From an uncultured Prevotella sp. (GTDB lineage: Bacteria; Bacteroidota; Bacteroidia; Bacteroidales; Bacteroidaceae): a stretch of DNA of 57,990 nucleotides. The notes under the pieces are model-generated. The model was not told the DNA's origin. It saw only the letters and a list, made by a program, of their open reading frames with translations, and did no database searches. The position numbers and the translations under genes were made by a program. This document shows positions 17,058 to 26,373 of this stretch, piece by piece (within the stretch, counting starts at the first letter, position 1; each line of letters begins with the position of its first letter). The stretch covers positions 1-57,990 of the forward strand of contig UQQN01000002.1 of NCBI GenBank assembly GCA_900543155.1. The letters run 5' to 3'.

Positions 17058-17320
17058 TTTCTCAGCCGTAGGCGAATTTTAGGTTATGAAAAAATTTGAA
17101 CTAAAAAGTGTGCATCATTTTGATTATTAACATGTTAGTGAAGATATTCTACTCAAACTGTTTCAAAGATGCATAATTTTTATGCAATATTCGTAAAATC
17201 TATCGATATTCGCAAGTAGTTTTTAAAAAAAGAGATCAGTGTCGTTTGCTTTCTTCATCGTTACGCATTAGCGCGTTGTCTTTTCATGGATAGCATTTTT
17301 TAATTTACATGATACTTTAC
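17058..17320. other. Upstream region of susC with inverted repeat
   Basis: AT-rich non-coding DNA between susC and the lysA terminator. It contains a perfect inverted repeat, TGCATAA-ttt-TTATGCA (17170-17186), 113 bp upstream of the susC ATG, and an ATATTCG/CGATATTCG pair just beyond it. A weak CATCTTTG (complement of 17164-17171) overlaps the inverted repeat, one base from TAnnTTTG. The repeat may be an operator; no regulator gene is adjacent. Confidence 0.4.
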
Positions 17321-17378
17321 AAAACAATTATGGCTCTAAAAATGTAAATTTTCGCATTCTTAGAACCATAATTGTTTT
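17321..17378. terminator. Terminator downstream of lysA
   Basis: AAAACAATTATGG (17321-17333) pairs perfectly with CCATAATTGTTTT (17366-17378), extended inward by CTAA/TTAG. A-rich and T-rich ends make it usable on both strands; the natural client is lysA on the minus strand. Confidence 0.8.
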
Positions 17379-17396
17379 ATAGTCCGTCAATATTTG

Positions 17397-18551
17397 TTAT
17401 TTGCTAAAATAACTTTTAGGCAACGGACGGCAGTTATAAGTTGATGCCATTACTTCGCCATAGGCACCTGCTGAGCGGAAAGCAATGAGGTCGCCACGTT
17501 TCGTAACAGGTAGCAATTCGTCGGTGCTAAAAACATCGCTGCTTTCGCAAATAGGACCTACTACGTCATATTTTGTAGTACGTGTTTTGTCTGTAACCGA
17601 CAAGTTTTCTGTGTGATGGTGCGCACCATACATGGCCGGACGTACCAATTCTGTGAAACCAGCATCCACAATGACAAAGCGCTTAGTGTGGCCTTGCTTA
17701 ATGTAGAGTGTACGGGCAATCAATGAACCACATTGTGCCACAATGCTACGACCCAATTCAAAGTGTAGCTGTTGTCCATCGCGCAACTTCAAATTATCGG
17801 TAAAAATTTTGAAGTACTCCTCAAAATTAGGAATTGGATGTGTGTCGGGCATGTCGTAGTCAATGCCCAAACCACCACCTACATTGATATTTTTTGTTTG
17901 AATGCCGTTGGTTTCAAGATCATCTTGAAGTTGATTGATACGTTCGCACAATGCCACGTAAACCGATAAGTCAAGAATTTGACTACCAATGTGGAAGTGC
18001 AAACCAATATATTCTACCGAATCCATTTTTTGTGCTTCGCGAATGGCAGGAATCATATCCTCCATGGCAATGCCAAATTTGTTTTCGTTTAGTCCGGTAG
18101 TGATTTTTGCATGTGTGTGAGCATCTACGTTCGGGTTGATTCTAAAGCAAACTTTTGCCTTCTTACCCAAGTTGTGAGCCAATTCGTTAATCACTTCAAG
18201 TTCGGCAATGCTCTCTACATTAAAATTGTGAATGCCAATGTTGAGCGCATTGATTATTTCGCGATCGCTTTTACCAACCCCAGCAAATACAATGTCTTTG
18301 CCAGCGAAACCTGCATTGTGTGCAGCTTCCACTTCACCTCCCGATACACAGTCGGCACCTAAACCAGCTTGTGCAATGGTTTGCATAATACGTGGATTCG
18401 CATTCGCCTTAATTGCATAGTGCACGTGATAGTTAGGGTGGGGGGCTATGAGTTCTTTAATGGTTTGGAGGGTCTCTCCAAGCACATCCATGTCGTAGTA
18501 GTAAAACGGAGTCTCTAACTCCGCAAATCTTTGTGTCGGAAAAATAGTCAT
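17397..18551 (-). CDS. lysA: Diaminopimelate decarboxylase
   Basis: 384 residues of the fold-type III PLP decarboxylase family, catalysing the last step of lysine synthesis (meso-diaminopimelate to lysine). The PLP lysine is Lys48 in HYAIKANANP. GADCVSGGE, FHIGSQ, NVGGGLGIDYD and the C-terminal GPICESSDV (dimer-interface Cys) and GAYG motifs are present. It follows lysC on the same strand with a 134-bp gap. That gap is bounded by an inverted repeat, AGAAAAGACG/CGTCTTTTCT (18578-18587 and 18664-18673). The pair serves lysine and diaminopimelate metabolism. Confidence 0.95.
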   Translation of the reverse strand: MTIFPTQRFAELETPFYYYDMDVLGETLQTIKELIAPHPNYHVHYAIKANANPRIMQTIAQAGLGADCVSGGEVEAAHNAGFAGKDIVFAGVGKSDREIINALNIGIHNFNVESIAELEVINELAHNLGKKAKVCFRINPNVDAHTHAKITTGLNENKFGIAMEDMIPAIREAQKMDSVEYIGLHFHIGSQILDLSVYVALCERINQLQDDLETNGIQTKNINVGGGLGIDYDMPDTHPIPNFEEYFKIFTDNLKLRDGQQLHFELGRSIVAQCGSLIARTLYIKQGHTKRFVIVDAGFTELVRPAMYGAHHHTENLSVTDKTRTTKYDVVGPICESSDVFSTDELLPVTKRGDLIAFRSAGAYGEVMASTYNCRPLPKSYFSK

Positions 18552-18577
18552 GTTTAGTAAGTCTATTTAAAACGAAC

Positions 18578-18673
18578 AGAAAAGACGGAAGATGGAGCGT
18601 TTAGCAACGTATAAATCCATAAACAACTTATGAACATCCAGGTTGCATTAATAATCCAACTTTCGTCTTTTCT
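18578..18673. other. Long-range inverted repeat in the lysC-lysA spacer
   Basis: AGAAAAGACG at 18578-18587 is the exact complement of CGTCTTTTCT at 18664-18673, with partial extension on both sides (GAAc.../...aTTC). It encloses 76 bp without coding potential, directly after the lysC stop codon. It may be a weak terminator or an intercistronic processing hairpin. I see no conserved lysine-riboswitch core. Confidence 0.45.
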
Positions 18674-18685
18674 ATTCAGTGCGTA

Positions 18686-20014
18686 TTATTTTCCTTCTTT
18701 GTTGTTAAACAATTTCTCGCTCAATGCGCAGAGAGCAGCTTTCTTGTCCTCCTCGCGTACCAAGAACGAGATGTTATGGTTGCTACCACCGTATGCAATC
18801 ATTCTGACGGGAATATCAGCCAAAGCTTCAGTTACAAGGGTTTCGTAGCCCACATTGCCCCAACGCAAATCACCCACTACACAGATGATACACATATTCT
18901 CGTCAATGCTTACGGTACCATATTTCTTGAGTTCTTCCACAATGTTAGCCAAGTGTGCGTTATTGTCGATAGTCAATGTCACACCTACCTCGCTTGTGGT
19001 AACCATGTCCACGGGTGTGTGGTTCACTTCAAAAGTCTCAAAGAGTTTGTGTAAGAAACCAGTAGCTAACAACATGCGCGAAGACACAATCTTAATTGCA
19101 GTGATGTTATCTTTGGCTGCCACCGCTTTAATCTTACCTTTTTCCATCTTATCGTTGATGATGGTACCAGGTGCTGCGGGGTCCATGGTATTGAGCAAAC
19201 GCACGGGCACACCCGCATAGTGAGCTGGTTGGATACATGTAGGATGTAAAATTTTAGCACCAAAATATGCCAATTCTGCAGCCTCTTCAAAGTTAAGTTG
19301 ACGCACGGGCGTTGTGTTAGGCACAAAGCGCGGGTCGTTGTTGTGCATACCGTCAATATCCGTCCAAATTTGGATTTCTTCAGCACGGAGCACTGCACCA
19401 ATCAAACAAGCAGTGTAGTCTGAACCACCACGTTGCAAGTTGTCGATGTCGCCCTTATTGTTGCGGCAAATAAAACCCTGAGTGATATAAAGGTCAAAGG
19501 CTCCCGTCTTCTTTAAAACCTCATTAAGGTGCTCTTTGATGTAGGGTGAATCGGGTTCACCATTTGCATCAGTACGCATATAGTCGAGTGCAGGAAGCAA
19601 AGCCACCTTTACGCCTGTCTCTTTAAGGTAGTTTGTCACCATATTGGTGCTCATCAACTCACCCTGTGCTAAGATTTCTTTTTCAAGTTTGTCTGAGTAC
19701 TCCTCCATAGTGAGTGTATGCAAGTGCATAAAAATCTCATGGAGCAAGTCGTTGGTCTTTTTTACGTTCTCCTCTTTTGCAAAGAGTTCAGCCACGTGCT
19801 GCTTATATACATTGTGCAACTTGTTAATCACACTATTAGCAGCCTCAGGGTTACGCTTTTTAATGTAGTCAGCAATTTCGACCAATGAGTTCGTAGTGCC
19901 CGACATGGCAGACAATACTACAATTTTGTGTTCACCATCTGTAATAAGTTGGCAAACATTCTTCATTCTTTGCGGTGAACCTACTGAGGTGCCACCAAAT
20001 TTTAATATTTTCAT
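18686..20014 (-). CDS. lysC: Aspartate kinase (monofunctional, class III-like)
   Basis: 442 residues from the ATG at 20014 (MKILKFGGTSVG); the frame extends three codons to a TTG. The kinase domain has KFGGTSVGS (4-12), the QGFICRN and RGGSDYTA substrate motifs, and WTDIDGM. Two ACT domains at the C-terminus (about 295-440: KIVSSRMLLATGFLHKLFETF and ISFLVREEDKKAAL) indicate feedback control by an amino acid, typically lysine. It lacks a homoserine dehydrogenase part. It lies between ftsE (41-bp gap) and lysA on the same strand. Confidence 0.93.
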   Translation of the reverse strand: MKILKFGGTSVGSPQRMKNVCQLITDGEHKIVVLSAMSGTTNSLVEIADYIKKRNPEAANSVINKLHNVYKQHVAELFAKEENVKKTNDLLHEIFMHLHTLTMEEYSDKLEKEILAQGELMSTNMVTNYLKETGVKVALLPALDYMRTDANGEPDSPYIKEHLNEVLKKTGAFDLYITQGFICRNNKGDIDNLQRGGSDYTACLIGAVLRAEEIQIWTDIDGMHNNDPRFVPNTTPVRQLNFEEAAELAYFGAKILHPTCIQPAHYAGVPVRLLNTMDPAAPGTIINDKMEKGKIKAVAAKDNITAIKIVSSRMLLATGFLHKLFETFEVNHTPVDMVTTSEVGVTLTIDNNAHLANIVEELKKYGTVSIDENMCIICVVGDLRWGNVGYETLVTEALADIPVRMIAYGGSNHNISFLVREEDKKAALCALSEKLFNNKEGK

Positions 20015-20054
20015 AACAGACAAATTTTTCTATATTGATAAAACTTCGCACACA

Positions 20055-20753
20055 TTAATCTAACTCAGTCACTTCCATGGGCGAGTTATAGTCGTTTGTG
20101 GCTTCGGTAATTGCTCCATTTTCGCAGCGGTATACAATACCAGGAAATTCAGAAAGCAAACTCATATTGTGTGTCACCATTACCACAGCGTTGCCTTGTT
20201 CGCGTACCATTTGTAAGATGCGCATAATGTGTCTGCTTGTTTCAGGGTCTAAATTTCCAATCGGCTCATCCGCCAAGATAATTTTGGGTTGGTTTAACAA
20301 AGCACGAGCAATGCACACACGCTGTTGCTCGCCACCCGACAATTCGTGTGGAAAATTATTTACTTTTTCGTACAACCCCACCATGTCGAGCACCTGCTTA
20401 ATGCGTTCTGGACGATTTTTCTTTTTCCATCCTGTAGCTTTCAACACAAAGTCGAGGTTACCACCTACAGTAAGTTCGTGCATTAATTGGAAATCTTGAA
20501 AGATAATGCCCAATTGACGTCTTAATTGCGGAATATGTTTTCTTTTCAGCTTTGCCAAATCGAAATTCAATACATTTCCTTTGCCACCAGCCAGTGGCAA
20601 TTCGCCATAAAGAGCTTTGAGCAGCGAACTTTTTCCGCTACCTACTTTGCCAACGATATATATAAAGTCGTTGTCGTCAACATGAAAGTTTACGCCATCA
20701 AGAATTGGATGGTCGTCATGGCGCAACGATACGTTTTGCAAATCAATGAGCAT
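20055..20753 (-). CDS. ftsE: FtsE-like cell-division ABC ATPase
   Basis: 232 residues. Walker A GKVGSGKSSL (34-44), Q-loop FQDFQLM, signature LSGGEQQR, Walker B IILADEP followed by IGNLDPETS, and the switch His of VTHNM are all present. The FQDFQLM Q-loop and overall length are typical of FtsE. Its partner FtsX, which transmits ATP hydrolysis to periplasmic peptidoglycan hydrolases, is not encoded next to it. It starts a likely ftsE-lysC-lysA run. Upstream is a 15-bp-stem hairpin that isolates it from lepA. A LolD- or MacB-like role is less likely but not excluded. Confidence 0.85.
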   Translation of the reverse strand: MLIDLQNVSLRHDDHPILDGVNFHVDDNDFIYIVGKVGSGKSSLLKALYGELPLAGGKGNVLNFDLAKLKRKHIPQLRRQLGIIFQDFQLMHELTVGGNLDFVLKATGWKKKNRPERIKQVLDMVGLYEKVNNFPHELSGGEQQRVCIARALLNQPKIILADEPIGNLDPETSRHIMRILQMVREQGNAVVMVTHNMSLLSEFPGIVYRCENGAITEATNDYNSPMEVTELD

Positions 20754-20782
20754 AATCTTGATTTTTGTGGGGTATATATTTT

Positions 20783-20822
20783 GAAGTTGTCTAAACTTTT
20801 TTGACGAAGTTTAGACGACTTC
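20783..20822 (-). terminator. Hairpin between lepA and ftsE
   Basis: GAAGT-t-GTCTAAACTT (20783-20798) pairs with AAGTTTAGAC-g-ACTTC (20807-20822). This is a 15-bp stem with one mismatch, 50 bp after the lepA stop. No long T-run follows, so termination may be partial. Confidence 0.6.
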
Positions 20823-20872
20823 TTTAACTTCGTAATAAGAAGAGAAGGGGGAGTTAAGGTTGGATTGTTCCC

Positions 20873-22654
20873 TTAATCTAACTTCAGCACTGCCAAGAAA
20901 GCCTTTTGTGGCACTTGCACATTGCCAATTTCCTTCATACGCTTCTTACCACGTTTCTGTTTTTCAAGCAACTTACGTTTACGACTAATGTCACCGCCAT
21001 AACACTTGGCAGTCACGTCTTTACGCACCTGCTTTACGGTTTCACGTGCAATAATCTTGGCACCAATCGCAGCCTGAATTGCAATGTCAAATTGCTGACG
21101 TGGCAAAAGTTCCTTTAGCTTCTCGCACATACGACGTCCAAAGTAAACAGCATTGTCCACGTGGGTCAATGTCGACAGTGCGTCAACGGGTTCACCATTC
21201 AGCAGAATGTCCATCTTCACCAACTTCGAGGGGCGGAAACCAATAGGATGATAGTCAAACGAAGCATAGCCCTTAGAAATACTCTTCAACTTGTCGTAAA
21301 AGTCAATCACGATTTCAGCCAAAGGCATATCATAGTAAAGTTCTACACGGTCGCCCGACACATATTCTTGTTTAATCAATTCGCCGCGTTTACCCAAACA
21401 AAGCGTCATGATATTGCCGATGTATTCGGTACGTGTAATAATAGAAGCCCTGATGTAAGGTTCTTCAATGTGGTCTATTTCCGTTTGGTCGGGCATACCC
21501 GCAGGGTTATGCACCTCTTTCATTTCACCATGCTTGTCGTAGATGTTATAGCTTACGTTCGGCACAGTGGTAATCACGTTCATGTTAAACTCACGGTCCA
21601 AGCGTTCTTGCACAATCTCCATGTGGAGCAAGCCCAAGAAACCACATCTAAAACCAAAGCCCAATGCTACCGACGATTCAGGTTGGAAAGTCAGCGAAGC
21701 ATCGTTCAACTGCAATTTCTCTAAACTAGCACGTAGCTGTTCAAAGTCTTCTGTTTCAATGGGATAAACACCTGCAAACACCATCGGCTTAACCTCTTCA
21801 AAGCCGTCAATCGCTTTGTCGCAAGGCGTTTCAACACTGGTGATGGTGTCACCTACCTTTACTTCGGTTGCTGTTTTAATACCGCTGACAATGTAACCAA
21901 CATCGCCACATTTCAACTCCTTGCACGGACAAAGATCCATCTTTAGCACACCGATTTCATCAGCATGGTATCTTTTCTTCGTGTTCACAAAGATAACGTC
22001 CTCGTCCTTATGGATAGATCCGTTTACAATTTTAAAATAGGCAATAATACCTCTAAACGGATTAAACACCGAGTCGAAGATCAAGGCTTGTAATGGTGCT
22101 TTGTCATCGCCCTCGGGAGCAGGAATACGTTCAATAACGGCTCTTAGAATATCTTCTACGCCTTCGCCTGTTTTTCCTGAAGCACGTATAATATCTTCTC
22201 TTTTGCAGCCTAACAAATCGATGATTTCGTCTTCTACCTCTTCGGGCATAGAGTTCACCATGTCACATTTGCTCAGTACGGGTATAATTTCAAGATTGTG
22301 CTCTATCGCCATGTAGAGGTTCGAGATGGTCTGTGCCTGTACGCCCTGCGTAGAGTCAACCAACAGCAAGCATCCTTCGCAAGCTGCAATACTGCGTGAC
22401 ACTTCGTAAGCAAAGTCAACGTGTCCCGGTGTGTCAATCAAGTTGAGCTTATACGTTTCGCCGTCCATCTTATATTCCATTTGGATGGCGTGGCTCTTAA
22501 TGGTTATACCGCGTTCACGTTCAAGGTCCATATCGTCGAGCATTTGACCTTCTGTTACCTTTATAGTCTGCGTATGTTCAAGCAGTCGGTCAGCCAAAGT
22601 ACTTTTTCCGTGGTCAATATGGGCAATGATGCAAAAGTTTCTGATATGCTTCAT
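20873..22654 (-). CDS. lepA: Elongation factor 4 (LepA) GTPase
   Basis: 593 residues, the typical length. The GTPase has G1 AHIDHGKST (11-19), G2 ERGITI, G3 DTPGHVDF and G4 SKCD. The EF-G-like domains II, III and V (GFGFRCGFLGLLHMEIVQERL) follow, then the LepA-specific C-terminal domain (KYSKRKKL-like; here GGDISRKRKLLEKQKRGKKRMK). LepA acts on the ribosome during elongation and initiation or assembly. Transcription is probably separate from rfbC, as a terminator lies between them. Confidence 0.96.
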   Translation of the reverse strand: MKHIRNFCIIAHIDHGKSTLADRLLEHTQTIKVTEGQMLDDMDLERERGITIKSHAIQMEYKMDGETYKLNLIDTPGHVDFAYEVSRSIAACEGCLLLVDSTQGVQAQTISNLYMAIEHNLEIIPVLSKCDMVNSMPEEVEDEIIDLLGCKREDIIRASGKTGEGVEDILRAVIERIPAPEGDDKAPLQALIFDSVFNPFRGIIAYFKIVNGSIHKDEDVIFVNTKKRYHADEIGVLKMDLCPCKELKCGDVGYIVSGIKTATEVKVGDTITSVETPCDKAIDGFEEVKPMVFAGVYPIETEDFEQLRASLEKLQLNDASLTFQPESSVALGFGFRCGFLGLLHMEIVQERLDREFNMNVITTVPNVSYNIYDKHGEMKEVHNPAGMPDQTEIDHIEEPYIRASIITRTEYIGNIMTLCLGKRGELIKQEYVSGDRVELYYDMPLAEIVIDFYDKLKSISKGYASFDYHPIGFRPSKLVKMDILLNGEPVDALSTLTHVDNAVYFGRRMCEKLKELLPRQQFDIAIQAAIGAKIIARETVKQVRKDVTAKCYGGDISRKRKLLEKQKRGKKRMKEIGNVQVPQKAFLAVLKLD

Positions 22655-22708
22655 TTATTATTTATAATTGGAGCTTTAAAATCAATAATAGTAAAGATTT
22701 AATTTAGT

Positions 22709-22741
22709 GGAGTGTTCTAGAATTTTCTTATAGAACACTCC
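22709..22741 (-). terminator. Terminator between rfbC and lepA
   Basis: A perfect 11-bp stem, GGAGTGTTCTA / TAGAACACTCC, with an 11-nt loop, 35 bp after the rfbC stop. The downstream minus-strand flank is only moderately T-rich. Confidence 0.65.
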
Positions 22742-22775
22742 CTAAAAGATTCTGTTAGGGGAAGATTTATGCGCA

Positions 22776-23327
22776 TTAGAATTTTTCAGCTTCCTTAAAG
22801 CTAACGGCGTGTTTCAAGTCTTTTTCGCTCAAAATCACGTCATCACCGCTCAAGGGCCATTCCAAAGCCAAATCTTCGTCGTTATAGTGGATAGAGCATT
22901 CTGCCTCGGGAGCATAGCGATTGTCCACCTTATAAGTAAAGACAGCTGTTTCGCTCAATACCTGAAAACCATGTGCAAAACCTCTTGGGATGAAAAGCTG
23001 ACGCTTGTTTTCAGCCGACAATTCCACCATTACATGCTTGCCAAAGGTGGGTGAGTCCTTGCGCAAGTCTACAGCCACGTCAACCACGGTGCCTTGAAGT
23101 ACTCTCACGAGTTTAGCTTGCGAAGCCTCACCTTTTTGATAATGCAAACCGCGGAGCACACCTTTTGATGACATAGATTGGTTGTCTTGCACAAAGTGTA
23201 CTTCTTTGCCTACACCACGATTAAAGTCTTCTTCGCGCCATGTTTCCATAAAATAACCGCGAGCATCTTCAAATACCTTAGGTTCTAAAATCCAAACATC
23301 GGGTATGGCTGTCTTAATAAATTCCAT
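22776..23327 (-). CDS. rfbC: dTDP-4-dehydrorhamnose 3,5-epimerase
   Basis: 183 residues, cupin fold. The family motifs are FEDARGYFMET (20-30), FVQDNQSMSSKGVLRGLHYQ (catalytic His in RGLHYQ), KLVRVLQGTVVDVAVDLR (Asp partner), FIPRGFAHGF and the active-site Tyr region FTYKVDN. It makes dTDP-L-rhamnose precursor for surface polysaccharide or glycan. The other rml genes (rmlA, B, D) are not adjacent. It follows the Clp ATPase by 42 bp and is likely co-transcribed with it. Confidence 0.93.
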   Translation of the reverse strand: MEFIKTAIPDVWILEPKVFEDARGYFMETWREEDFNRGVGKEVHFVQDNQSMSSKGVLRGLHYQKGEASQAKLVRVLQGTVVDVAVDLRKDSPTFGKHVMVELSAENKRQLFIPRGFAHGFQVLSETAVFTYKVDNRYAPEAECSIHYNDEDLALEWPLSGDDVILSEKDLKHAVSFKEAEKF

Positions 23328-23369
23328 TATAATCTGTTTTTATTGTTTCTATTTTTATGATGAAGTTGT

Positions 23370-25895
23370 TTACTCATTTGAGGTCACAACCCTTAGTTTC
23401 TCGTTTTCTACCTCCACTTCAAAGGTCTTTTGTTCGGGGTGTTCCATCATGTAGTCGCAGAGCGTATCTTCAAGATGGTGTTGGATGGCACGTTTCAGCG
23501 AACGAGCACCATATTGTGCGTCGAAACCCTTGTTTACCAAGAATTCACGCACACCTTCTTTAAGTGAAAGTTTATATCCGTTTTCAAGCAAACGTTGCTT
23601 CAAAATGTCGAGTTCCAAATCAAGAATATGCAACGCATTCGTCTTGTTGAGCGGATTGAACATAATGATATCGTCCAATCGGTTCAAGAACTCTGGAGCA
23701 AACTGTTTTCGAAGCACTTTTAGAATGATGCTCTCGGCTGCTTGTTCTGAAAGTTCGCCCGTTACACGCTCAAAACCCATACCATTGCCAAACTCACGTA
23801 ATTGGCGTGTACCACTATTTGAGGTCAAAATGATAATGGTGTTGCGGAAGTCAACGGTGGTGCCATTACCGTCTGTGAGTCTACCTTCGTCCATAACCTG
23901 GAGCAGGGTATTAAACACGTCAGGGTGCGCTTTCTCTATTTCATCGAGCAAGATTACCGAGTAGGGGTGACGTCTCACTCTTTCGGTGAGTTGACCGCCT
24001 TCTTCATATCCTACGTATCCCGGAGGAGCACCTACCAAACGGCTCACACTGTATTTTTCGCCATATTCGCTCATATCTACACGAATCAGCGCATCTTTCG
24101 AGCCAAACATCCATTCTGCCAAGCACTTTACCAAATGTGTCTTACCCACACCAGTAGGACCCACAAAAAGGAAGGTACCAATGGGGCGGTCTGCACTTTT
24201 CAGTCCGATACGACTACGTGCAATGGCACGCGACAAGCGTTCTACTGCCTTTTCTTGTGCAATGACTCTGCTGTTTAGCGCACTACGCATACCTTTTAAT
24301 CGGTCGCTCTCGCTCGAAGCTACACGTGTAGCAGGCACGCCACTCATCATCGAAACCACCTCAGCTACTGAAGCCTCGTCAACAATGCAAGGATGATCTT
24401 GCTGTTCTTTTTGCCATTTTTGCGTGAGTTCTTCCAGTTCGCGTGTAAGTGTTTCTACTTGATCTCTCAAGTTTGCTGCACGTTCATAGTCTTGGTTTTG
24501 TGCAGCCTCCATTTTTTCTTTACGCAGCTTTTCTATCTCTGCATTTTTTTCTTCGATGAAATGGGGACTTTCTGTTCCAGCAAGGTGCATACGTGCTCCT
24601 GCCTCGTCCATCGCATCGATAGCTTTGTCGGGTAGGGCGCGGTCTGTTACATATCGTGTAGTTAGGTCTACACAAGCTTTTAATGCATCGTCTGTATAGG
24701 TCACGTTGTGATGATGCTCATAGCGCGACTTGATGTTATGCAAAATAGTGAGCGTTTCTTCGGCAGAAGTAGGCTCCAGCATTACTTTTTGGAAGCGACG
24801 ATCGAGTGCCCCATCTTTTTCAATGCTTTTCTTGAATTCACCGATGGTTGTGGCACCAATACACTGCACTTCGCCTCTTGCCAAGGCTGGTTTTAAGATA
24901 TTGGCAGCATCCAAACTACCTGGTGCTGATCCTGCACCAATAATTGTATGAATTTCATCGATGAAAAGGACAATTTCTGGATGACTCTTCAATTCCTTAA
25001 TGAGTCGTCTAAGTCTTTCTTCAAATTGTCCTCTATATTGTGTGCCTGCCACAACCGATGCCATGTCTAATGCTACAATGCGTTTATTAAGCAAGAGATA
25101 GGGCACTGCATTTTGTGCAATACGACTGGCAAGTCCCTCTACAATGGCGCTTTTACCCACACCCGGTTCACCAATGATAATGGGATTGTTCTTCTTGCGA
25201 CGACAGAGTATTTGCACAACGCGTTGAATTTCGTTCTCTCTGCCCACCACAGGATCGAGTCCGCCCTTTGCAGCCACGGCAGTAAGGTCGGTACCAAAAT
25301 TGTCGATAATTGGGGTGTCGCTATCCGTTTTGGCGCGACTAGACTCGTTGGTTACTTTCTTTGCGTCCCCTCTCTTTGAAAAATCATCGTTAGGGTAGGG
25401 CACATCGTCCTCATCTGGAAAATTAAAGTCGTTCTTTATCTCCTCTTTGTTCGTGGCTTTCAACATTTTATCGTAGTTTAAGCCATAGGTATCGAGTACA
25501 TTTTTTGCTGTATTATTGCGGTCGTGCATAAGAGCTCGCAGAATAATTTCTGCGCCATCTTTTTTTCCTGCAGTCAGTTTATCTTCCAATACCAAGAGTT
25601 TCAAGATTCTTGTGCAATCAGTGTCAAATGGGGGAAGAATCTCAGAGGGTACGTTAGGATCTATTTTATCAAAAATGATTCTATCTGTCTGATAATCAGT
25701 CAATAACTGCTTGATTTCTTCCAACATAGCTTTTTCGTCAACATGGGCATGTTGCAGTATGTTTTGTACATCTCCATTCTCTAAAACACTCAACAAGATA
25801 CACAAAGAGTCTGTTTGTGCCAATTGATATTTTTGTGCAATAGCTCTGCTGTTATTTATGAGTTGCACGGTATCCGATGGTATTTCGTAATTCAT
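23370..25895 (-). CDS. ClpC/ClpA-type AAA+ unfoldase, ATP-binding subunit of Clp protease
   Basis: 841 residues from the ATG at 25895 (MNYEIPSDTV); the frame runs 15 codons further to 25940. Domains in order: N-terminal Clp_N-like domain (1-145), acidic linker (155-195), AAA-1 with Walker A GEPGVGKS (242-249) and Walker B VLFIDE, a coiled-coil M-domain (about 445-500) containing a UVR-like motif (DYERAANLRDQ), and AAA-2 with Walker A GPTGVGKT (579-586). A GMGF loop matches the ClpP-docking IGF/L loop. The M-domain makes it ClpC-like rather than ClpA or ClpB. A perfect-spacing promoter at 26133-26163 gives an about 230-nt leader. clpP is not adjacent. Confidence 0.93.
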   Translation of the reverse strand: MNYEIPSDTVQLINNSRAIAQKYQLAQTDSLCILLSVLENGDVQNILQHAHVDEKAMLEEIKQLLTDYQTDRIIFDKIDPNVPSEILPPFDTDCTRILKLLVLEDKLTAGKKDGAEIILRALMHDRNNTAKNVLDTYGLNYDKMLKATNKEEIKNDFNFPDEDDVPYPNDDFSKRGDAKKVTNESSRAKTDSDTPIIDNFGTDLTAVAAKGGLDPVVGRENEIQRVVQILCRRKKNNPIIIGEPGVGKSAIVEGLASRIAQNAVPYLLLNKRIVALDMASVVAGTQYRGQFEERLRRLIKELKSHPEIVLFIDEIHTIIGAGSAPGSLDAANILKPALARGEVQCIGATTIGEFKKSIEKDGALDRRFQKVMLEPTSAEETLTILHNIKSRYEHHHNVTYTDDALKACVDLTTRYVTDRALPDKAIDAMDEAGARMHLAGTESPHFIEEKNAEIEKLRKEKMEAAQNQDYERAANLRDQVETLTRELEELTQKWQKEQQDHPCIVDEASVAEVVSMMSGVPATRVASSESDRLKGMRSALNSRVIAQEKAVERLSRAIARSRIGLKSADRPIGTFLFVGPTGVGKTHLVKCLAEWMFGSKDALIRVDMSEYGEKYSVSRLVGAPPGYVGYEEGGQLTERVRRHPYSVILLDEIEKAHPDVFNTLLQVMDEGRLTDGNGTTVDFRNTIIILTSNSGTRQLREFGNGMGFERVTGELSEQAAESIILKVLRKQFAPEFLNRLDDIIMFNPLNKTNALHILDLELDILKQRLLENGYKLSLKEGVREFLVNKGFDAQYGARSLKRAIQHHLEDTLCDYMMEHPEQKTFEVEVENEKLRVVTSNE

Positions 25896-26132
25896 AATAA
25901 AAATGTTTTTGTATTGTTGTTTTTGGTTTCCGCTATTCATTTTTGCGGCATGCTTTTGTTTGAGAGTTATATAAACTATTTTTTAAAGTTGGTTTTCACC
26001 TTTCAGGGTGTTTGAAGTACATCACTCGAGGTTTCAAATTCCTCAAGAGAATGCGAATCAAACATGGAAATAACCAAGATGGTCAAGATAAATATTTTTG
26101 AGCACCTACTTGTTACTTCTCATTATAGTCTG

Positions 26133-26163
26133 CAAAGATAGCATTTGAAAACAGAAATTCAAA
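26133..26163 (-). promoter_or_regulatory. Promoter of the Clp ATPase-rfbC unit
   Basis: On the minus strand: TTTG (26163-26160), exactly 19 bp, TATCTTTG (26140-26133). This is a full match to the Bacteroidetes housekeeping sigma consensus. The start would lie near 26126, giving an about 230-nt untranslated leader. Confidence 0.75.
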
Positions 26164-26373
26164 GCAAATAGTCTTAAAGATTCAAATCTTTTTGTTGCAA
26201 AGTGTGTTTTTTGTGGATTATTTCATGTGTTTTTGATGATTTTGTGCTTTCTCCTACTTGAGGGGGTTGATTTGTATCGCAACTGTTGCTGCCAATCTTA
26301 CGCTAAGACCCTGCAAAATAGCAGTCCGCCCAACAATTCCGATGGTATATTTCCCGCATCGTTCTTCGTTCAG

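Noticed and set aside
18552..18685. Lysine riboswitch or L-box in the lysC-lysA spacer
   Set aside because: It lies after lysC, only a long-range 10-bp inverted repeat is seen, and none of the lysine-riboswitch core is recognisable.
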